In this document: in pieces, positions 8,885-20,745 of the stretch
How the letters are laid out: each line of letters begins with the position of its first letter
Position numbering within the stretch: the stretch's first letter is position 1
From: Shinisaurus crocodilurus
Lineage: Eukaryota > Chordata > Lepidosauria > Squamata > Shinisauridae
Length of the DNA stretch: 64,000 nucleotides
Direction: 5' to 3'
NCBI GenBank assembly: GCA_021292165.1
Contig: CM037878.1
Span: 16,798,471 to 16,862,470, forward strand
Notes under the pieces: generated by a model
What the model saw: only the letters and a program-made list of their open reading frames with translations
Databases searched by the model: none
What the model was told of the DNA's origin: nothing
Translations under genes and position numbers: made by a program

Positions 8885-9839
8885 TCTACTATATAGATGT
8901 GAATGTTTGTCCGTCTGTTTGTCCATTTGTACGTATGTCCACGCGGGGGTTTGCGTGCCTCGCATTGGCTCCTACCCGGTTGGACGGATCCACCCCAAAC
9001 GTGGCACGCATACTCCCCATGATCACCCAAGGACAAAGACTGGCGGGTTCAAATCTCCGAAAAACCCTCACCGCGCCTGTACGGCCCAAAATAGATGCGA
9101 GCCAATGGCGTCGCTTGGAATGTTCGCAGGGGCCATTCAGGAGCGGTTATGCAAATCGCTCCACCAGCATATAGAATGTTGGTATGCACTGCCACCACAG
9201 GGGCCCAATCAGAGGCAGATATGCAAATCTCTCTCCTACGTCCAAACAGAATGTTCATATGAACCGCAGCCAGGGCCTACAAGGGGGTGGGGGAATTTCG
9301 AACAAACAGTGCCTATAGCAAAATGACAACCCGTGCAACACCATTGTGTAGTCCCGGTGGGGGGAGCAGGGATTTCATTGTGTCATCCTGGGGGGGGGGG
9401 GCAGCAGGGAATTCATTGTTGTGTGGTCCCAGGGGGGGAGGAGCAGGGATTTCATTGTGTGGTCCTGGGGGGGGGCAGCAGGGATTTCATTGTGTAGTAC
9501 CAGGGGGGGGGAAGCAGGGATTTCATTGCGTAGTCCCGGGGGGGGGAGCAGGGATTTCATTGTGTAGTACCGGGGGGGGGGAGAACAGGGAATTCATTGT
9601 TGTGCAGTCACGGGGGGGGGGGTAAGCAGGGATTTCATTGTGCAGTCCCGGGGGCAGGGGAGCAGGAATTTCATTGTGTAGTCCCGGAGGAGCTGGGATT
9701 TCATTGTGCAGTCCCGGGGGAGCTAGTAGTCCCAGGGGAGCTGGGATTCCAAACAGCGGATAGCTACCTTAAGGAATTTCGAACAAATGGTGCCTCTAGG
9801 CAAATGACGACCTGTGCAACGCTGGGTAAAAAAAGCTAG
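8885..9839 (+). mobile_element. Non-autonomous Helitron with internal G-rich minisatellite
   Basis: It starts TCTACTATATAG directly after an A and ends AAAAGCTAG directly before a T. That is the Helitron rule: 5'-TC, 3'-CTRR, insertion between A and T, no target duplication. The degenerate hairpin 'acctgtgcaacgctgggt' sits just upstream of the 3' end, where rolling-circle transposons carry their terminator. The 5' part (8885-9286) is CpG-containing unique sequence; 9345-9765 is a minisatellite; 9287-9343 repeats the terminal segment 9771-9832. No Rep/helicase is encoded, so an autonomous partner would be required. Open frames across it are not genes. Confidence 0.75.
9345..9765 (+). repeat. 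G-tract minisatellite (~11 units)
   Basis: The unit is roughly 'gcagggatttcattgtgtag' plus 'tcccggggggggg', with G tracts varying from about 4 to 12. Units are 25-45 bp and drift towards the 3' end. The repeated G tracts could form G-quadruplexes and are prone to polymerase slippage. Confidence 0.9.
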
Positions 9840-9929
9840 TAACTTATAAATGTCACACAATCAATATGTTCTTGGTTCAGAATTTATACAGAGTGAGGAA
9901 AGCATACATACACAGTTCACAGGTGAAGG

Positions 9930-10310
9930 TGGGTTGTTGCCATCGATTTGTGGGTAGATTCACACAACATGACAACCCACACAAGGTTGATTGTGGATTG
10001 TTGAAATGTTGGTTGTGTTGTGTGAACCCAGCCGCGCTGACAAACCATGGCTTTTTAACCAAGAACAACCCACATAGGAACCCCATGGTTTGTTGTTGGG
10101 TTGTGAACTGTGGGTTGTTCATGGTTGGCAAGCCATTGTTTGTTAGCGTGGCTGGATTCACACAACATGAGAACCCATGGTTCAACAGCCCACGGTTCAG
10201 TGATAACCCACAATCAACCCATACTCAACCTTGAGTGTGGGTTGTCATGTGTGAACCCAGACGTGGGCTGTTTTAGGGTTGTGGATGGTTTGTTAACCAC
10301 GCCAACAACC
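9930..10310. mobile_element. MITE cluster, 'gattcacacaacatgacaac' family
   Basis: Several inverted and direct copies of 'ttcacacaacatga' and 'gtgtgaacccag' enclose repeats of 'aacccac/gtgggtt'. The array looks like two or three nested or back-to-back palindromic MITEs. Related ends occur at 33095, 48728, 55130 and 56832. No exact target duplication was found, so the superfamily is open. Confidence 0.55.
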
Positions 10311-10318
10311 CACTTTTG

Positions 10319-10448
10319 ATGGGTTCGGACAGCACAGCGGGCCGCGGCCATGGCTTGAATATTCAGAGTGGCCACCTGCACGCGCTGCAGCCCACTGTGG
10401 CTTAAATGGACCAAGGTGGGCTGCTTGATTGTGCGAAGCCCCATAAAT
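10319..10448. mobile_element. GC-richer member of the same MITE group
   Basis: It contains 'ggcttgaatattcagagtgg' and 'cccactgtggcttaaatgg'. Inverted counterparts lie at about 33238-33320, and a related copy at 48728-48840. Palindromic, non-coding. Confidence 0.5.
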
Positions 10449-10509
10449 CCTCTGGACACCCCTGAGCAAGAAAGTAAATATTTTTGTTTGTTTGTTTTTT
10501 GTTGTTTTT

Positions 10510-10591
10510 TTCTACTGTTTTTGTAAACCGCTCAGGGAGCCTTTTGGCTGATGGGCAGTAAATAAATATTTTAAATAAATAAATAAATAAA
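10510..10591 (+). mobile_element. L2-type LINE 3' tail
   Basis: 'tgtaaaccgctcagggagcc' followed by 'gatgggcagtaaataaat' and an AAATAAATAAA tail. Only the last ~80 bp are present. Confidence 0.7.
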
Positions 10592-12988
10592 AACTATCCT
10601 TAGCAACTGAAATAAAGTCTTAAATAAATAAAGTCTCTTAAATAAAAAGTCTTATATTGCTTCTGAAAACTGTCCAGATTCAAACTACAGCAGAAATTAA
10701 GAAGTAGATAGTTGCACAACTGAACAATGGGCACCATAGATGTCTCAGGCCGGACAAGTGACGAAAGTCCCTGGCTGAATAAGGTATGCATCCAAACACA
10801 CATCCAAATGCATAGACAGATGTTTTTCCTCTGCACTGAATTACTTTCAATGGTATGCACATTCTCTCTCCCACCCAACCCCATTCAAATGAGAGCAATG
10901 GGGAAAGGGTTTGTTTGCCCTCAGTGCTGACATTAGATAGTCAAATATGATTGGCTACATGGTGCCATGAACAAAAAAGAAAAAACAAACAAAAAATGGT
11001 GCCAAAGCAGCTGCATATCAAGACTGTGAATGGGCATGAAAGAATGCAAAAGCCCAGTAAGCAGGGTGTGTGTGTGCGTGTAGAGGCTTTGAGCATCCCT
11101 TGAAAGCCAACTTTTTGCATCAACATTTTGTTTAGCACTAGTGGAGGCACTTCCAAGACAGTACTCTAACAATGGTGATCACAACAGATCATAATAGAAC
11201 ATTTTTCAAGTATGTAGGGACCAAGCTATACCCCAAAGGATGAATGGATTTTAATAAGAGTGAATACATCCAAACTGATGTACTTTCATGCAAACTTATA
11301 TGTACCAGTGGCTATTGAAATGAAATTGTGGATGAAATCTCTATCTAACAATAATCCTCCAAACGTATCTGTGTGTCTGGTAGAATAAAGCCTAATACAC
11401 ACTACCAAATTTCTCCACATGAGCACCTGGAAGGGGATGAATGTGAACCTGATAGTAAACATGATGAGTCAGCAGCTACCTCCATGATCACAGCTTTTGT
11501 AAATAGTGTAATTGTAATCACAGAGATGACTACCTGCTGCTCAGCGCCTGTACTGTCCACGTCACACTAACCGTTCTACATGTGGTACCTAAGTATATTA
11601 CAACATGGCCAAATTCTGTTAACCAGAATTTCCAAAAATAAACCCTGTTAATGGGGCATCTCAGTCATTACCACTCCATGAAAGTAGCTTGCTAATGGTA
11701 CTTGCTCGTTACCAAGGGGGCTTTTTGACATGTTTTTCTCCACACAGACTTTCCATGTTGCACTGTAATTAGTTACTTGAAACTTGGTCCAGCTTCCAAA
11801 GTAGTTTGTGATGTGGTTGATGGATCTGTTTAAAATAAACCATTTCCCCCCAGATAAATGTCAGGTGTTTTGTGTGTATGACTGCCAGAAATATTTAGTC
11901 TTAAAGTGGATGCCCTTTGTTTTACCTACATCTGTTCCATCGGTGCACTAAGCTACTGGCTCTATTTTGCCATTAATGATATTACAGCATTTGTTGCAGT
12001 CTGAAATGATGTCTTCCAAACGTTGCAAGAGGAACAAATCAAAATAAAAGACAAGAGAGAAAGAAGCCAGGGGAAGCATACTGCTTTCTTCTCTGATTTA
12101 AAAAATAACAAGAGTGAATGAAATGACAGCATGGAATCTCCTAACCTTGGAATCTCGTAACCTTGAAAGTACAAAAGAAAGTTAAATATGTATAAAACTG
12201 AAAGGAGGGTAGCCTGAAACTAGCTGGGAGGGAATAAATAATTGCTGGCCTAAAACGAGTTCTAACTAGTTCATGACCCAAACATACCACCATCGGCTCT
12301 CAGATCACTTTAAATGTTGCATTGTGGCCGCTAGGATGCAAGACCAGATTTTTAAAGAGGTTCAGCATGGACGAAGCAGAAGATTTAAAGTTCACTCATT
12401 CTAAGGGATTTGATATTTACTTTTTAGCTCCCATGAAAGCCAAGGGAAATGATTATAGATTCATATATTTCAAAATCTCACACAGCTCTATTATTGTTCA
12501 TTTTCCCTTTCTTTTGCCCTATTCAGAAGAGAGAGAACAATTAAAACAAAAATACAAAGCAACCTAAATAGGCCATTTCTGAACTCGACTGGACCCACCG
12601 AGATAACACGTACAGCTTGAGTTCCTAGCAGGGTGGTCCCTCCCAAAGATATTTTTCCCTGTCACATGTGGGAGGTCATCTTGAAGATTTCAGGGATGGG
12701 AACTGTATTGTAGAGGATACCTACTCCTGAAGAGTTGCATTGTGCTGAGCAGCAATTTTTTTATTTAAAACCTTGCCCTCACATGACACTGCTCTGAGCA
12801 TTTCCCGTGCCGCCTTCAGGCAAGGTTTAAGGTGCTGGAGCAAGAGCCCTGGGCATGTCTGCTCCCGTGAAAGCTCAGAGAATAAATAATAGAAGTTTGA
12901 TATCTTCTGAACCAAAAATAAATCCTATATCACAAAAGAGTTAATACTTACTTCTCCAATGTTGAGTGGGTGGGATTTTCTTTCTTTC

Positions 12989-12998
<10 letters not shown>
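10592..12998. other. No recognisable gene or clear repeat
   Basis: About 2.4 kb of AT-rich sequence with a short GT run near 11067 only. Frames above 60 codons are isolated, unbiased and on both strands. Confidence 0.5.

Positions 12999-13021
<23 letters not shown>
12999..13021 (+). repeat. (CT)n microsatellite
   Basis: About 11 CT units preceded by a TTTC-rich run. Confidence 0.9.
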
Positions 13022-13280
13022 GCAGTTTCCCACAACAGGCCAGTCATGTTCTCCCACACAGTTACTCACCCCTTCCACTACACTTTCAGTTTTGTATCAA
13101 TAATACTTTGCTAATGTAACAGAAGTTTCACTTTTGCCAGAGACAGTAAATGAAGCAGGCAAAGTATACCCAATGCCACAAGTATTACAGATCAAAGAAT
13201 AAATCTGAGCAGCCAACTCCTGTTTTAGAATAATGATTTGGTACTTTCGACACACATTTTATTAGAACATCTTCTAAAGC

Positions 13281-13358
13281 ACTCCAAACAATACACGCGA
13301 CCACCAGCAGCGCACCCACTGGATGCGCTACTGGTGGTCATTTGTTTTCTTTTGGAGT
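13281..13358. repeat. Imperfect palindrome (possible small MITE)
   Basis: Arms 'actccaaaca...gaccaccagcagcgca' and 'tgcgctactggtggtc...tttggagt' are inverted repeats with a short loop (cccactgga). CpG-containing stem. No target duplication was seen, so the class is unknown. Confidence 0.6.
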
Positions 13359-13471
13359 ACTGTATCATGCACGTCGCATCACCTAGATATCAGCTGCAGC
13401 TTCTAAAGTTCCAATAAAATATTTTATTCCATATACATAGCTGTGTGGGGTTTTTTTTTCAATGCTTCTTA

Positions 13472-13604
13472 AGGCATAATACTATGAAAGTTTAGACAGA
13501 AAAAAGGCCTACAACTCCCAGCATGCCCCAGCCAGATAGGCTGACTGTGGTATGCTGGGAGTTGTAGGCCTTTTTTCTGTCTAAACGTGTATAAGATTGT
13601 ACCC
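13472..13604. mobile_element. Palindromic Harbinger-like MITE with TTA duplication
   Basis: The arms are near-perfect inverted repeats ('gtttagacagaaaaaaggcc', 'tacaactcccagcatg'). The element is bounded by TTA at 13469-13471 and 13605-13607. A 3-bp TWA duplication and palindromic body fit PIF/Harbinger MITEs. Same family as 5521-5660 and 29329-29400. Confidence 0.75.
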
Positions 13605-13641
13605 TTAGGCACTTCTGGTAATTTGGATTAGGGACTGCAAA

Positions 13642-13772
13642 CTAACCTACCTCACAGGGTTGTTGTGAGGATAAAATGGAGAGGAGGAGGAGGAGGAGGA
13701 TTATGTAAGCCGCCTTGGGTTCTTTGCAGGAAAAAAGGTGGGATATAAATATAATAAATAAATAAATAAAAC
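13642..13772 (+). mobile_element. tRNA-derived SINE, 3' half
   Basis: 'ctcacagggttgttgtgagg', then 'taagccgccttgggttcttt' and 'aaggtgggatataaatataa' with an AAATAAAT tail. It is the 3' half of the SINE seen complete at 56212-56457; the tRNA head is missing. Confidence 0.8.
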
Positions 13773-14145
13773 TGAAAGCACACAGATCACATCAGGCCCC
13801 CCTCCTTGGTCCAGGCTGGAAGCACAAAGCTCTGCTACATACCTGGTAGGTGCCCCTCCTCACAGAAAATGAGAGGTTGCCCCTGAGGTCCTCACAAATT
13901 GTGAAGAAAAATTGTTCTCCTTACAAGTGAAACCATAAGCTTTGAAAAGACAATACTGATTTTTTTGGTAGGGCTGCTGGGTTTTAGGGATAATAGTGTC
14001 ATAGGTGAGATGGTTCACAGGCTCTTCCAAATGAATGATACCTTGATTAATGCAGAAATACAGCCCAAGTTAAATATCTTATCTTGCTTGCCAATCTGCA
14101 AGTGATTCTGCATGATTTGTGCCAGGTGTGTACATGAACAGACTA

Positions 14146-14230
14146 CTGGTTTGTTTGTTTGTTTATTGCATTTTAATACCACACTTTAGCCAAAAAGGCT
14201 CCCAGAACCTGATGTTTTCATTGCCAAAAA
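14146..14230 (-). mobile_element. LINE/SINE 3' tail, antisense
   Basis: A GTTT-repeat tail followed by 'attttaataccacacttta' and 'aaaaaggctcccag' reads, on the minus strand, like a retroposon 3' hairpin with an AAAC tail. Family not resolved. Confidence 0.45.
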
Positions 14231-14239
14231 TTGATTCAT

Positions 14240-17237
14240 TTGTTTTAATTGGTCACATTTTAGCAATTAAAATTACAGGCATTGTGGTCCTGATCTGGAT
14301 CAGGACCACAGCAGGGAAGGAAAGGAACACACACACACACATCCATACTAAGCTTCTGGTCCAGATTGGGAACCCTGCACTTACTTTAGAGTAAAAGATG
14401 TAGCAACTACATCTTCAAAGTAACATTTAATTTGGGACTAAAAGACATGGAACACAAGGGATGGGGAGGGAAAAGGGGGAAAAAAACAACCTCAAGCACC
14501 AGTTCTTCAAGTTGTTGATCTTATAACAACCAGCTGGGATGGAAACAGATTAGGTAGGTTGATGGAATGGCTGTTGCTAGTTGAGAGAGGGCCAAAGGCA
14601 GCTGGTCTCTCTGCAGAGGCGATGGAATGGCCCTGCTTCTCTTCTTTCCCTCTGCTCTTTGGGAATGGGAAAGTTAAAAAAGCACTCCTTTCTTTGTACT
14701 AGGGTCTCTAGGGGCCAAAGTTGGTAGGGCCAAGATTTGCTCATCACCACCAACGGGGACACCATGAAGGGGAGCAGTGTTCATCCTCCTCTTTCTGAAG
14801 GCACTTCTAGGGTTGTGAAAAATGGATCTGAGGACCATTTGGCTCCTCCTCTCTTCCTGAAGGGTTATCTGTTGGCAGCCATTCCACCTGACTACAGCAG
14901 AGGGAGAGGTATGACATCACAGCCCATTCCATTGGCTTAGCTGAGAAATGAGTGAGGCGGGCCTGTTTTCTCTGTTCCTGGGCTAGGAATGATAAGGGGT
15001 TGGAAAGAGGATGGGAATCCTCCCCCACCCATCAAACTTGATGTACCTATAGTTAGCTACTCCGGTAAAACCATTTAAATACATCTTTCCAAGTTCTCTT
15101 TGGTTTTGTTCCAATGAAATTAATTTCAGCCTTGCTTTTTTCTGTATTTACATAATTGGGAATGTACATTTATCCAATTTGGGTAAAGTTCTCCATTCCA
15201 AATTATGTGAAATTTTGTTACTGCTGTGCCTCTGAAAGTAGCCATGAAGGGATTAAAAAATTACACCCTAATTGCAAGTATCTGCTCATTGCTCACATGT
15301 TGGTATGGATTAATTAGTATAATTAGCTTTCTAGTTGTAACCAATGCCCAATATGTACAGCATAAAAGGAATAAGGGCTGCAAGGCAAAGAAACTTCATC
15401 CTTGCAGCTAGTGATATTTCCATGTTATGGCTTCAGTAAATCAAGATACATTTGCATATTGCATTATTCCCTGACATTCCAAGAATGTTGCTATTCATGC
15501 TATATATTATTTTCCTTGCCAAATTTATCTTGCGTTGCATTCTCTTTATAATGGCACTTGTTGCCGGTCAGCTTAGCACAAAGGGCAACCTTTACTCAAG
15601 GAACAATTCCAGACTTGTATTTGTATGTTTCTATTACTTGAAGAAGTTGTGCTCATGAATAAGTGAAGTACTTTGCCATATTAAGGACTGTAAACCCAAA
15701 CCCAAATTCACACATGGTTCTACTTGTGCAAGACCCTATGTGTGGTGAGGGTCAGGATAGGGGATGCCTACCCTATGCCAGAACATCCTGAATACAGTTG
15801 AGCTGTGATTTCTCAAAATACATATTTATCTAAAGAATTTTCTTAGGTTTTTCTTTTTCTCACCTCCAAGAAAAAGGCCACCCTGCAGAATTTTATCTGA
15901 ATATTTGCACCACGTTTTGTGGCGGCCACCATCCTCCCCCCACACATTCACACGCTATGACCCAGAATTACAACAGGACCAGGACAACAAGGAGGATGCA
16001 AAATGGTGGCCAGGCTGCCAACACAATTGCTGCTGCTGGCAATTGCATTAGCAGCAAAAAACAAACAAACAAACACCCCCCCCCACAAGAAACTGTTGGG
16101 AGAATTTGTCCTCCCCCTGGGGAAATTCAGTGAAATGGTCCCCCCAATTTTTCTGCTCACAAATAGGGTGGAGAATTTTGAAAGTCATTATGCATTTGGG
16201 TATAATGTTGGAATAGAGGCCTAAGCCCATAGAGCTCAATATATGCAGGCCTCTATTCCAAGTTGACTGCTGACACATGGATGTCAGGTTTACTCTTTGG
16301 TGAGACAGACATGCTAGGGCAGAAGTGCCAACAGGCTGGGTAGGTTGGCATGATGTTAAACCCCCCTGCATGCACAGAAACCACACAGGCATAGCCATAT
16401 GTGAAAAGGGCTTGAATGTGAAGAGAAAACGGGGGACGTAGTTCACATAGTTCACAACTGTACTGCATCCAGCTGTACTGCATGACATTGCATTAGTGTG
16501 AACCAGCACTCACACAATATAATTAGCACTTTCTAGAGCAATGGAAAAAACAATGATTTGCCACCAAATTTTGACAGCACATCACCAATTTTTTCCACTA
16601 CCCCAGCAAGCATTAGTTACATTGCGCAAGCATTGGTTTACACTAACGCAACATCATTAGTGCTAGTGCTGGAGCACAGTAGGATACTATCCATAAAACC
16701 TCATTTTGATGTGGCTTGCACAGGTAATATTCCCAGCAGATTATGTCCAGTATTCTTGGGTTAGGGGAATACCATGCTAAATATAGACCCTGTGATCCAA
16801 AGCTCAATGCAGATCTGATCTGATCACAAACCACTGCATGAACATCTATTCCTTGACAGTCCTTGACACTGAATGAGGTGGCTCTCTATAGGTACAGGAG
16901 CCACTCATTCACACACATGCTTCCAGTACTGGATGTGGGGGAGCTGGCTATATCAGAATTAACAAACACAGGAAAACAAATTGACAACACAATTTATCCT
17001 CTCTTGTCAAGGTAACACACATTCGCCCCAATCCATAGATGTGCAAGCCGGGAAGCGCTCAATATCCTCTCTATCCACCACCAAATAAATGTTCAATGGA
17101 ATGGGGAAGAGGTGCCCGGATTATACCCCTCTGCCTAAAATGGGGGTATTGGAAAGGGGCTCATGAGCATTCTGTATCCCCATGGGATCCCTTGCATTTG
17201 GCTATTCAGTATAGATAATTTTGTACCTCATTTTTTC
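14240..17237. other. No recognisable gene
   Basis: Includes a short (AC)n at about 14328-14342 and an inverted repeat 'gaatagaggcct...aggcctctattc' at about 16210-16259. A faint 'gttcacatagttcacaac...gtgtgaacc' relic of the MITE group lies at about 16440-16504. The rest appears unique. Confidence 0.5.
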
Positions 17238-17395
17238 CTGGCAGGACTCGTGTGCCTTTAACATCTAATGAGGCAGGCAGAAATCCAACAGGTAAAGCGT
17301 CCCCCTTCATTGGATCTTCATGTCAGGAAAAGCTTCAGCCGCTGGATTTCTGCCTGTCATGTTAAAGGTACAGGAGCCCTGCCTCAACCCGCATT
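17238..17395. mobile_element. Palindromic MITE-like repeat
   Basis: Arms 'ggcaggactcgtgtgccttt' and 'aaaggtacaggagccctgcc' are inverted, with internal inverted 'ggcaggcagaaatccaac' and 'gctggatttctgcctg'. One arm recurs at about 29084-29135. Non-coding. Borders approximate. Confidence 0.6.
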
Positions 17396-19286
17396 TTAAG
17401 CAATGCTTCACCCCATCAGCTTCTCCACTGCAATATACCTCTTTCTTACCTCATCTTCACCCCTCCCCTGACTGACTTGCCTATGACCTTCCCCAGCATG
17501 TCTGTCCTATCCACGTAATTCGGACTGAAGGCTTTCAATTCTGTTTACTGTACAGCACCTAGTGCTGTAAGAGCTATATTAATGTTAAGCTGCAGCTGGG
17601 TTGCCTGGACTCATTCAGGATCTTCAAAGTCAGATTTTATAATATAGAAAAACAATGTCTTTTCCAGGCTTGTTCAGCTTTGGTGTTTTGGTGTGTATGT
17701 GTGTGTGTTTTTAATGAAAAAGTCTAAATGTATCCAACACTGAAACAAATAGCAAGCAAATATTACTGAAAAAAATCAGGCATATGTGCATATTTCTCTA
17801 AACATATATGTATCTACGTATTACATCAAAGCGGAAACAAACAAAATATAGTACTTCAAACAGGTGGAACTCCCCCCACTCCCCAAAAAGGCAGGACTCC
17901 TAATTATTCTTATGCTGTTGAAATTATTTTAATTTTGCATCTCAGCAGATCCACATTTGTATGCTGAAAACAGGTGTTCATCAAAAGGAGAGGATAAAGA
18001 GATGCCGCAGTCAAGGCTTGGAACCTTGCCGGCATGGTGTGATGACAGATAAATTAGAAAAAATATCCTGCTCAACATCTCCCTTCTTCAGAAGGAGATT
18101 ACACCTTTTTAAAAAGGCAAAACATGCAGTTCAATTACTTATTGTCTTGGCATGTGGTTGTGATGAAAGAGGCAGTCTTAAACATCAATAGAGCTAAACT
18201 AACATCCCCAGATGGGCTTCAGAAGAGGGAAACCTACAGCAAGATCCACCTGCACATGAGGCAATGTTTTGTTGCCAATTTTTTTTAAGGGTAGAAATGT
18301 TTCTTCATCCTCTTATTCATAGTGCCCCTTCATCTAAAATGACCATTTCACATGGAACTTAGGGCGGGATTCTTTTCTAGACAAAAGAGGAATAAGTGTT
18401 CCCACCTCTAGGATTAGATCGTTCTCTCCTTAATGATTCCATTACAGAGGTATTTGAACATGTGTAGAAGAGAAAGAGAAACTGAGCATGTGAGTTACAA
18501 ACACATCTATAACAAACTGAGTGGCCCCAGTCCACCAGCTGCAAGGCACTGCTGGGCATGGAGAACTTTGATGCACATTTCAAGGAGAGCATGCCCTGAC
18601 ATGGAAGAGCATGGAGCCCAACTCATGCAGAGCTCTGTGTGAACAGCAAGCCCCTAAGATTACAAGTCATGGTGTTTCATTTTTAATCGGAAACCATACC
18701 CAATACAATATTTTCTCTCCTTACATATTTGTATGACTTTAAAACTTCAGAGCTTCATACAACACTGTTCATTCTGTGGATTTGGTGGAAAGTACTAACT
18801 GTGTGAGATGACCATCCAACCTGACTCTTGCAAGGCCAAGAAGCAGCAGGAGTCAGGGCAAGTTATAAAAACTTATTTATTCAGAAACAATAGATGCTAA
18901 CAAAACAATTTAGCAGCTTGGGCTTGCTATACAGACAGAACAACATAGCCTAACTCTGGAGTGATGTCTCCAACGCAGTGCCCACAGACACCTCTCTTGG
19001 CACCCGCCAGGCTCCCTGCCCCGCCTGAATTTTACTTTATTCCTTAAGACTTTTTTCAATTAAACCCAAAAGCATTCTTAGAAATGAAGTTGGCACTGGA
19101 GCCTGGCACTTCACTTTGCAGCATGCTAGCCTCCAAGTTAATTTTTTTTTTTTTTTAAATGTAGTATTATTAAACAAAAATCAGGACGGGCAGGGAGCCT
19201 AGTGGGTATCAAGAGAGGTGTTCGCAGGTACATTGGTGCCCATAGACACATATTGGAGAACCCAAAGACAGTATATAAAGAAACTA
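17396..19286. other. No gene; possible old LTR-like patch near 18830-19060
   Basis: Mostly unique AT-rich DNA. The part at 18830-19060 (tttattcag-type block, then CT-rich sequence) looks like a reversed LTR or UTR but has no partner in the window. A ~17-base poly-T lies at 19141-19157. Confidence 0.4.
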
Positions 19287-19537
19287 CAGTAATACCTTGG
19301 ATTGCAAGTAACTTGGTTTGAGAGCGTTTTACAAGACAAGCAAATTTTAAAATATTTATTTAATTTTTTTTTACTTGATATACAAGCGACGTCTTGCAAT
19401 ACAAGTACTGTAGTACAGCTTAAATTAAAAAATCTCTGTACAATTTTTTTGGGGGGGATTTCGTTTTGATATAAGAGTGTTTTGGATTACAAGCACATTT
19501 CCGGAACGAATTATGCTCTCAATCCAAGGCATGACTG
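19287..19537. mobile_element. pogo/Tigger-like MITE, copy 1
   Basis: The ends are CAGTAATACCTTGGATTGCA and 'caatccaaggcatgactg', inverted repeats flanked by TA (19285-19286, 19538-19539). TA duplication plus CAGT...ACTG ends fit Tc1/mariner, most likely pogo/Tigger-derived. Non-coding. Same family at 21415-21677 and 39609-39804. Confidence 0.75.
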
Positions 19538-19808
19538 TATACTTAAGCTTCAGTCCAGTGAGTTGGAGAGCTTTCCCGAGCCTGGTCAGATGAGCTCAGG
19601 TACTGTACAGCTTCCTTCCTCCCAAAGTGCAAATGTTTTTGAGAGTTATGCCATGTGGGACTGCCCACTTTGCTAGAGCATCTGGGAGTTTGTATATGGT
19701 TCTCTCTGAGCTTTGATGAGTGTCCAGAACTTGGAAGAAAAGCAGAGAAATGCTTTCGATTTTCATGCCATTCTAAGGTAAAGTTCTCCCTTATCAAACA
19801 TGAATTAT

Positions 19809-19817
19809 TATTATTAT

Positions 19818-19852
<35 letters not shown>

Positions 19853-19930
19853 TCCCACCTTTCTCCCAACACTGGGACCCAAGGCGGCTTACAGCCTTTA
19901 AAACTCATACAATTAAAACAAAAATAGAAA
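19809..19930 (-). mobile_element. SINE/LINE 3' end, antisense, with (TAG)n tail
   Basis: A tract of TTA then TAG repeats (to 19851) precedes 'tatcccacctttctcccaac' and 'cccaaggcggcttacag'. On the minus strand this is the 3' end of the 'gccgccttggg...ggtgggata' SINE, with its tail expanded into a microsatellite. Confidence 0.65.
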
Positions 19931-20213
19931 AATACAGAAGTTAAAAATAGAATAAATTTCAACATGAAAATTGAAACTCACAAACATTCACCTTTGCTCC
20001 CATTGACCATGAAAATGCAAATGTGAAAGAAGTAGGGATGGTGAGGGAGGTGCCACCAGTCCTAGGAGTTATATTGTCTAGTTGAGTTGAGCCTGGAGCC
20101 AGGGGTGCAGCTAGGACTGGATCTTGGGGCCAAAGTACAGGGCCCCACAGCTTTGGGGGTACAAATGTCCACTGAGGGAGTAGGAGGTGATGAGAGCACC
20201 ATAAAACCATTAT

Positions 20214-20745
20214 ACTGCCTTGCAGAAGTATTACCCCCCCCCCTTTGACTTTTCCACATTTTGTTGTGTTACAACCTGGAATTGAAGTGGATTTAATTGG
20301 CATTGTTACCACTTGATGTACACAAGATACTAAAAACTGTGAAAGTGCAAAATATTTTTATTCTGGCACAAAAGTTAAATAAACAAAAATAAACTGGCAC
20401 TTGTTGGTTACGTAAGTATTCACCCCCAAGTCAATACTTGGTAGAACCACCTTTGGCAGCAATGACAGCTGTGAGTCTTCTTGGGGAAGCCTCTATCAGC
20501 TTTGTGCATCTGGATCCTGCAATGCTTGCACATTCTTCCTGGCAAAATTGATCCAGCTCTGTCAGGTTGGATGGGGACCATTGGTGAACAGCAACTTTCA
20601 AGTCTTGCCACAGATTCTCAATTGGACTGTGGTCTGGCTTTGACTGGGCCATTCTAAGACTTTCAGGTTCTTGTTTCTAAACCACTCCGGTGTTACTTTG
20701 GCTGTGTGTTTAGGGTCATTGTCCTACTGGAAGGCTTATATTCTT
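20214..20745 (-). mobile_element. Tc1-like transposon remnant, transposase C-terminal part
   Basis: The right-hand end of a Tc1 element: terminal 'tgccttgcagaagtatt' and 'gttgtgttacaacctgg' sequences at 20214-20280. On the minus strand there is then a broken transposase reading [15 protein letters not shown] and [10 protein letters not shown] (the DDE-domain blocks around the second Asp and third acidic residue). Stops and frameshifts are present. The other end and the N-terminal DNA-binding domain are absent; homology is lost near 20745. TIRs of this kind are common in fish and also occur in reptiles. Confidence 0.75.

Noticed and set aside
9287..9625. Gly-rich frame of 112 codons
   Set aside because: Produced by the G-tract minisatellite within the Helitron.
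9345..9765. Possible CRISPR-like array of direct repeats
   Set aside because: Repeat units are contiguous and drift in length with no unique spacers; eukaryotic minisatellite.
16048..16509. Minus-strand 153-codon frame
   Set aside because: No motif, unbiased composition, and it runs through a C-tract and MITE-like relic.
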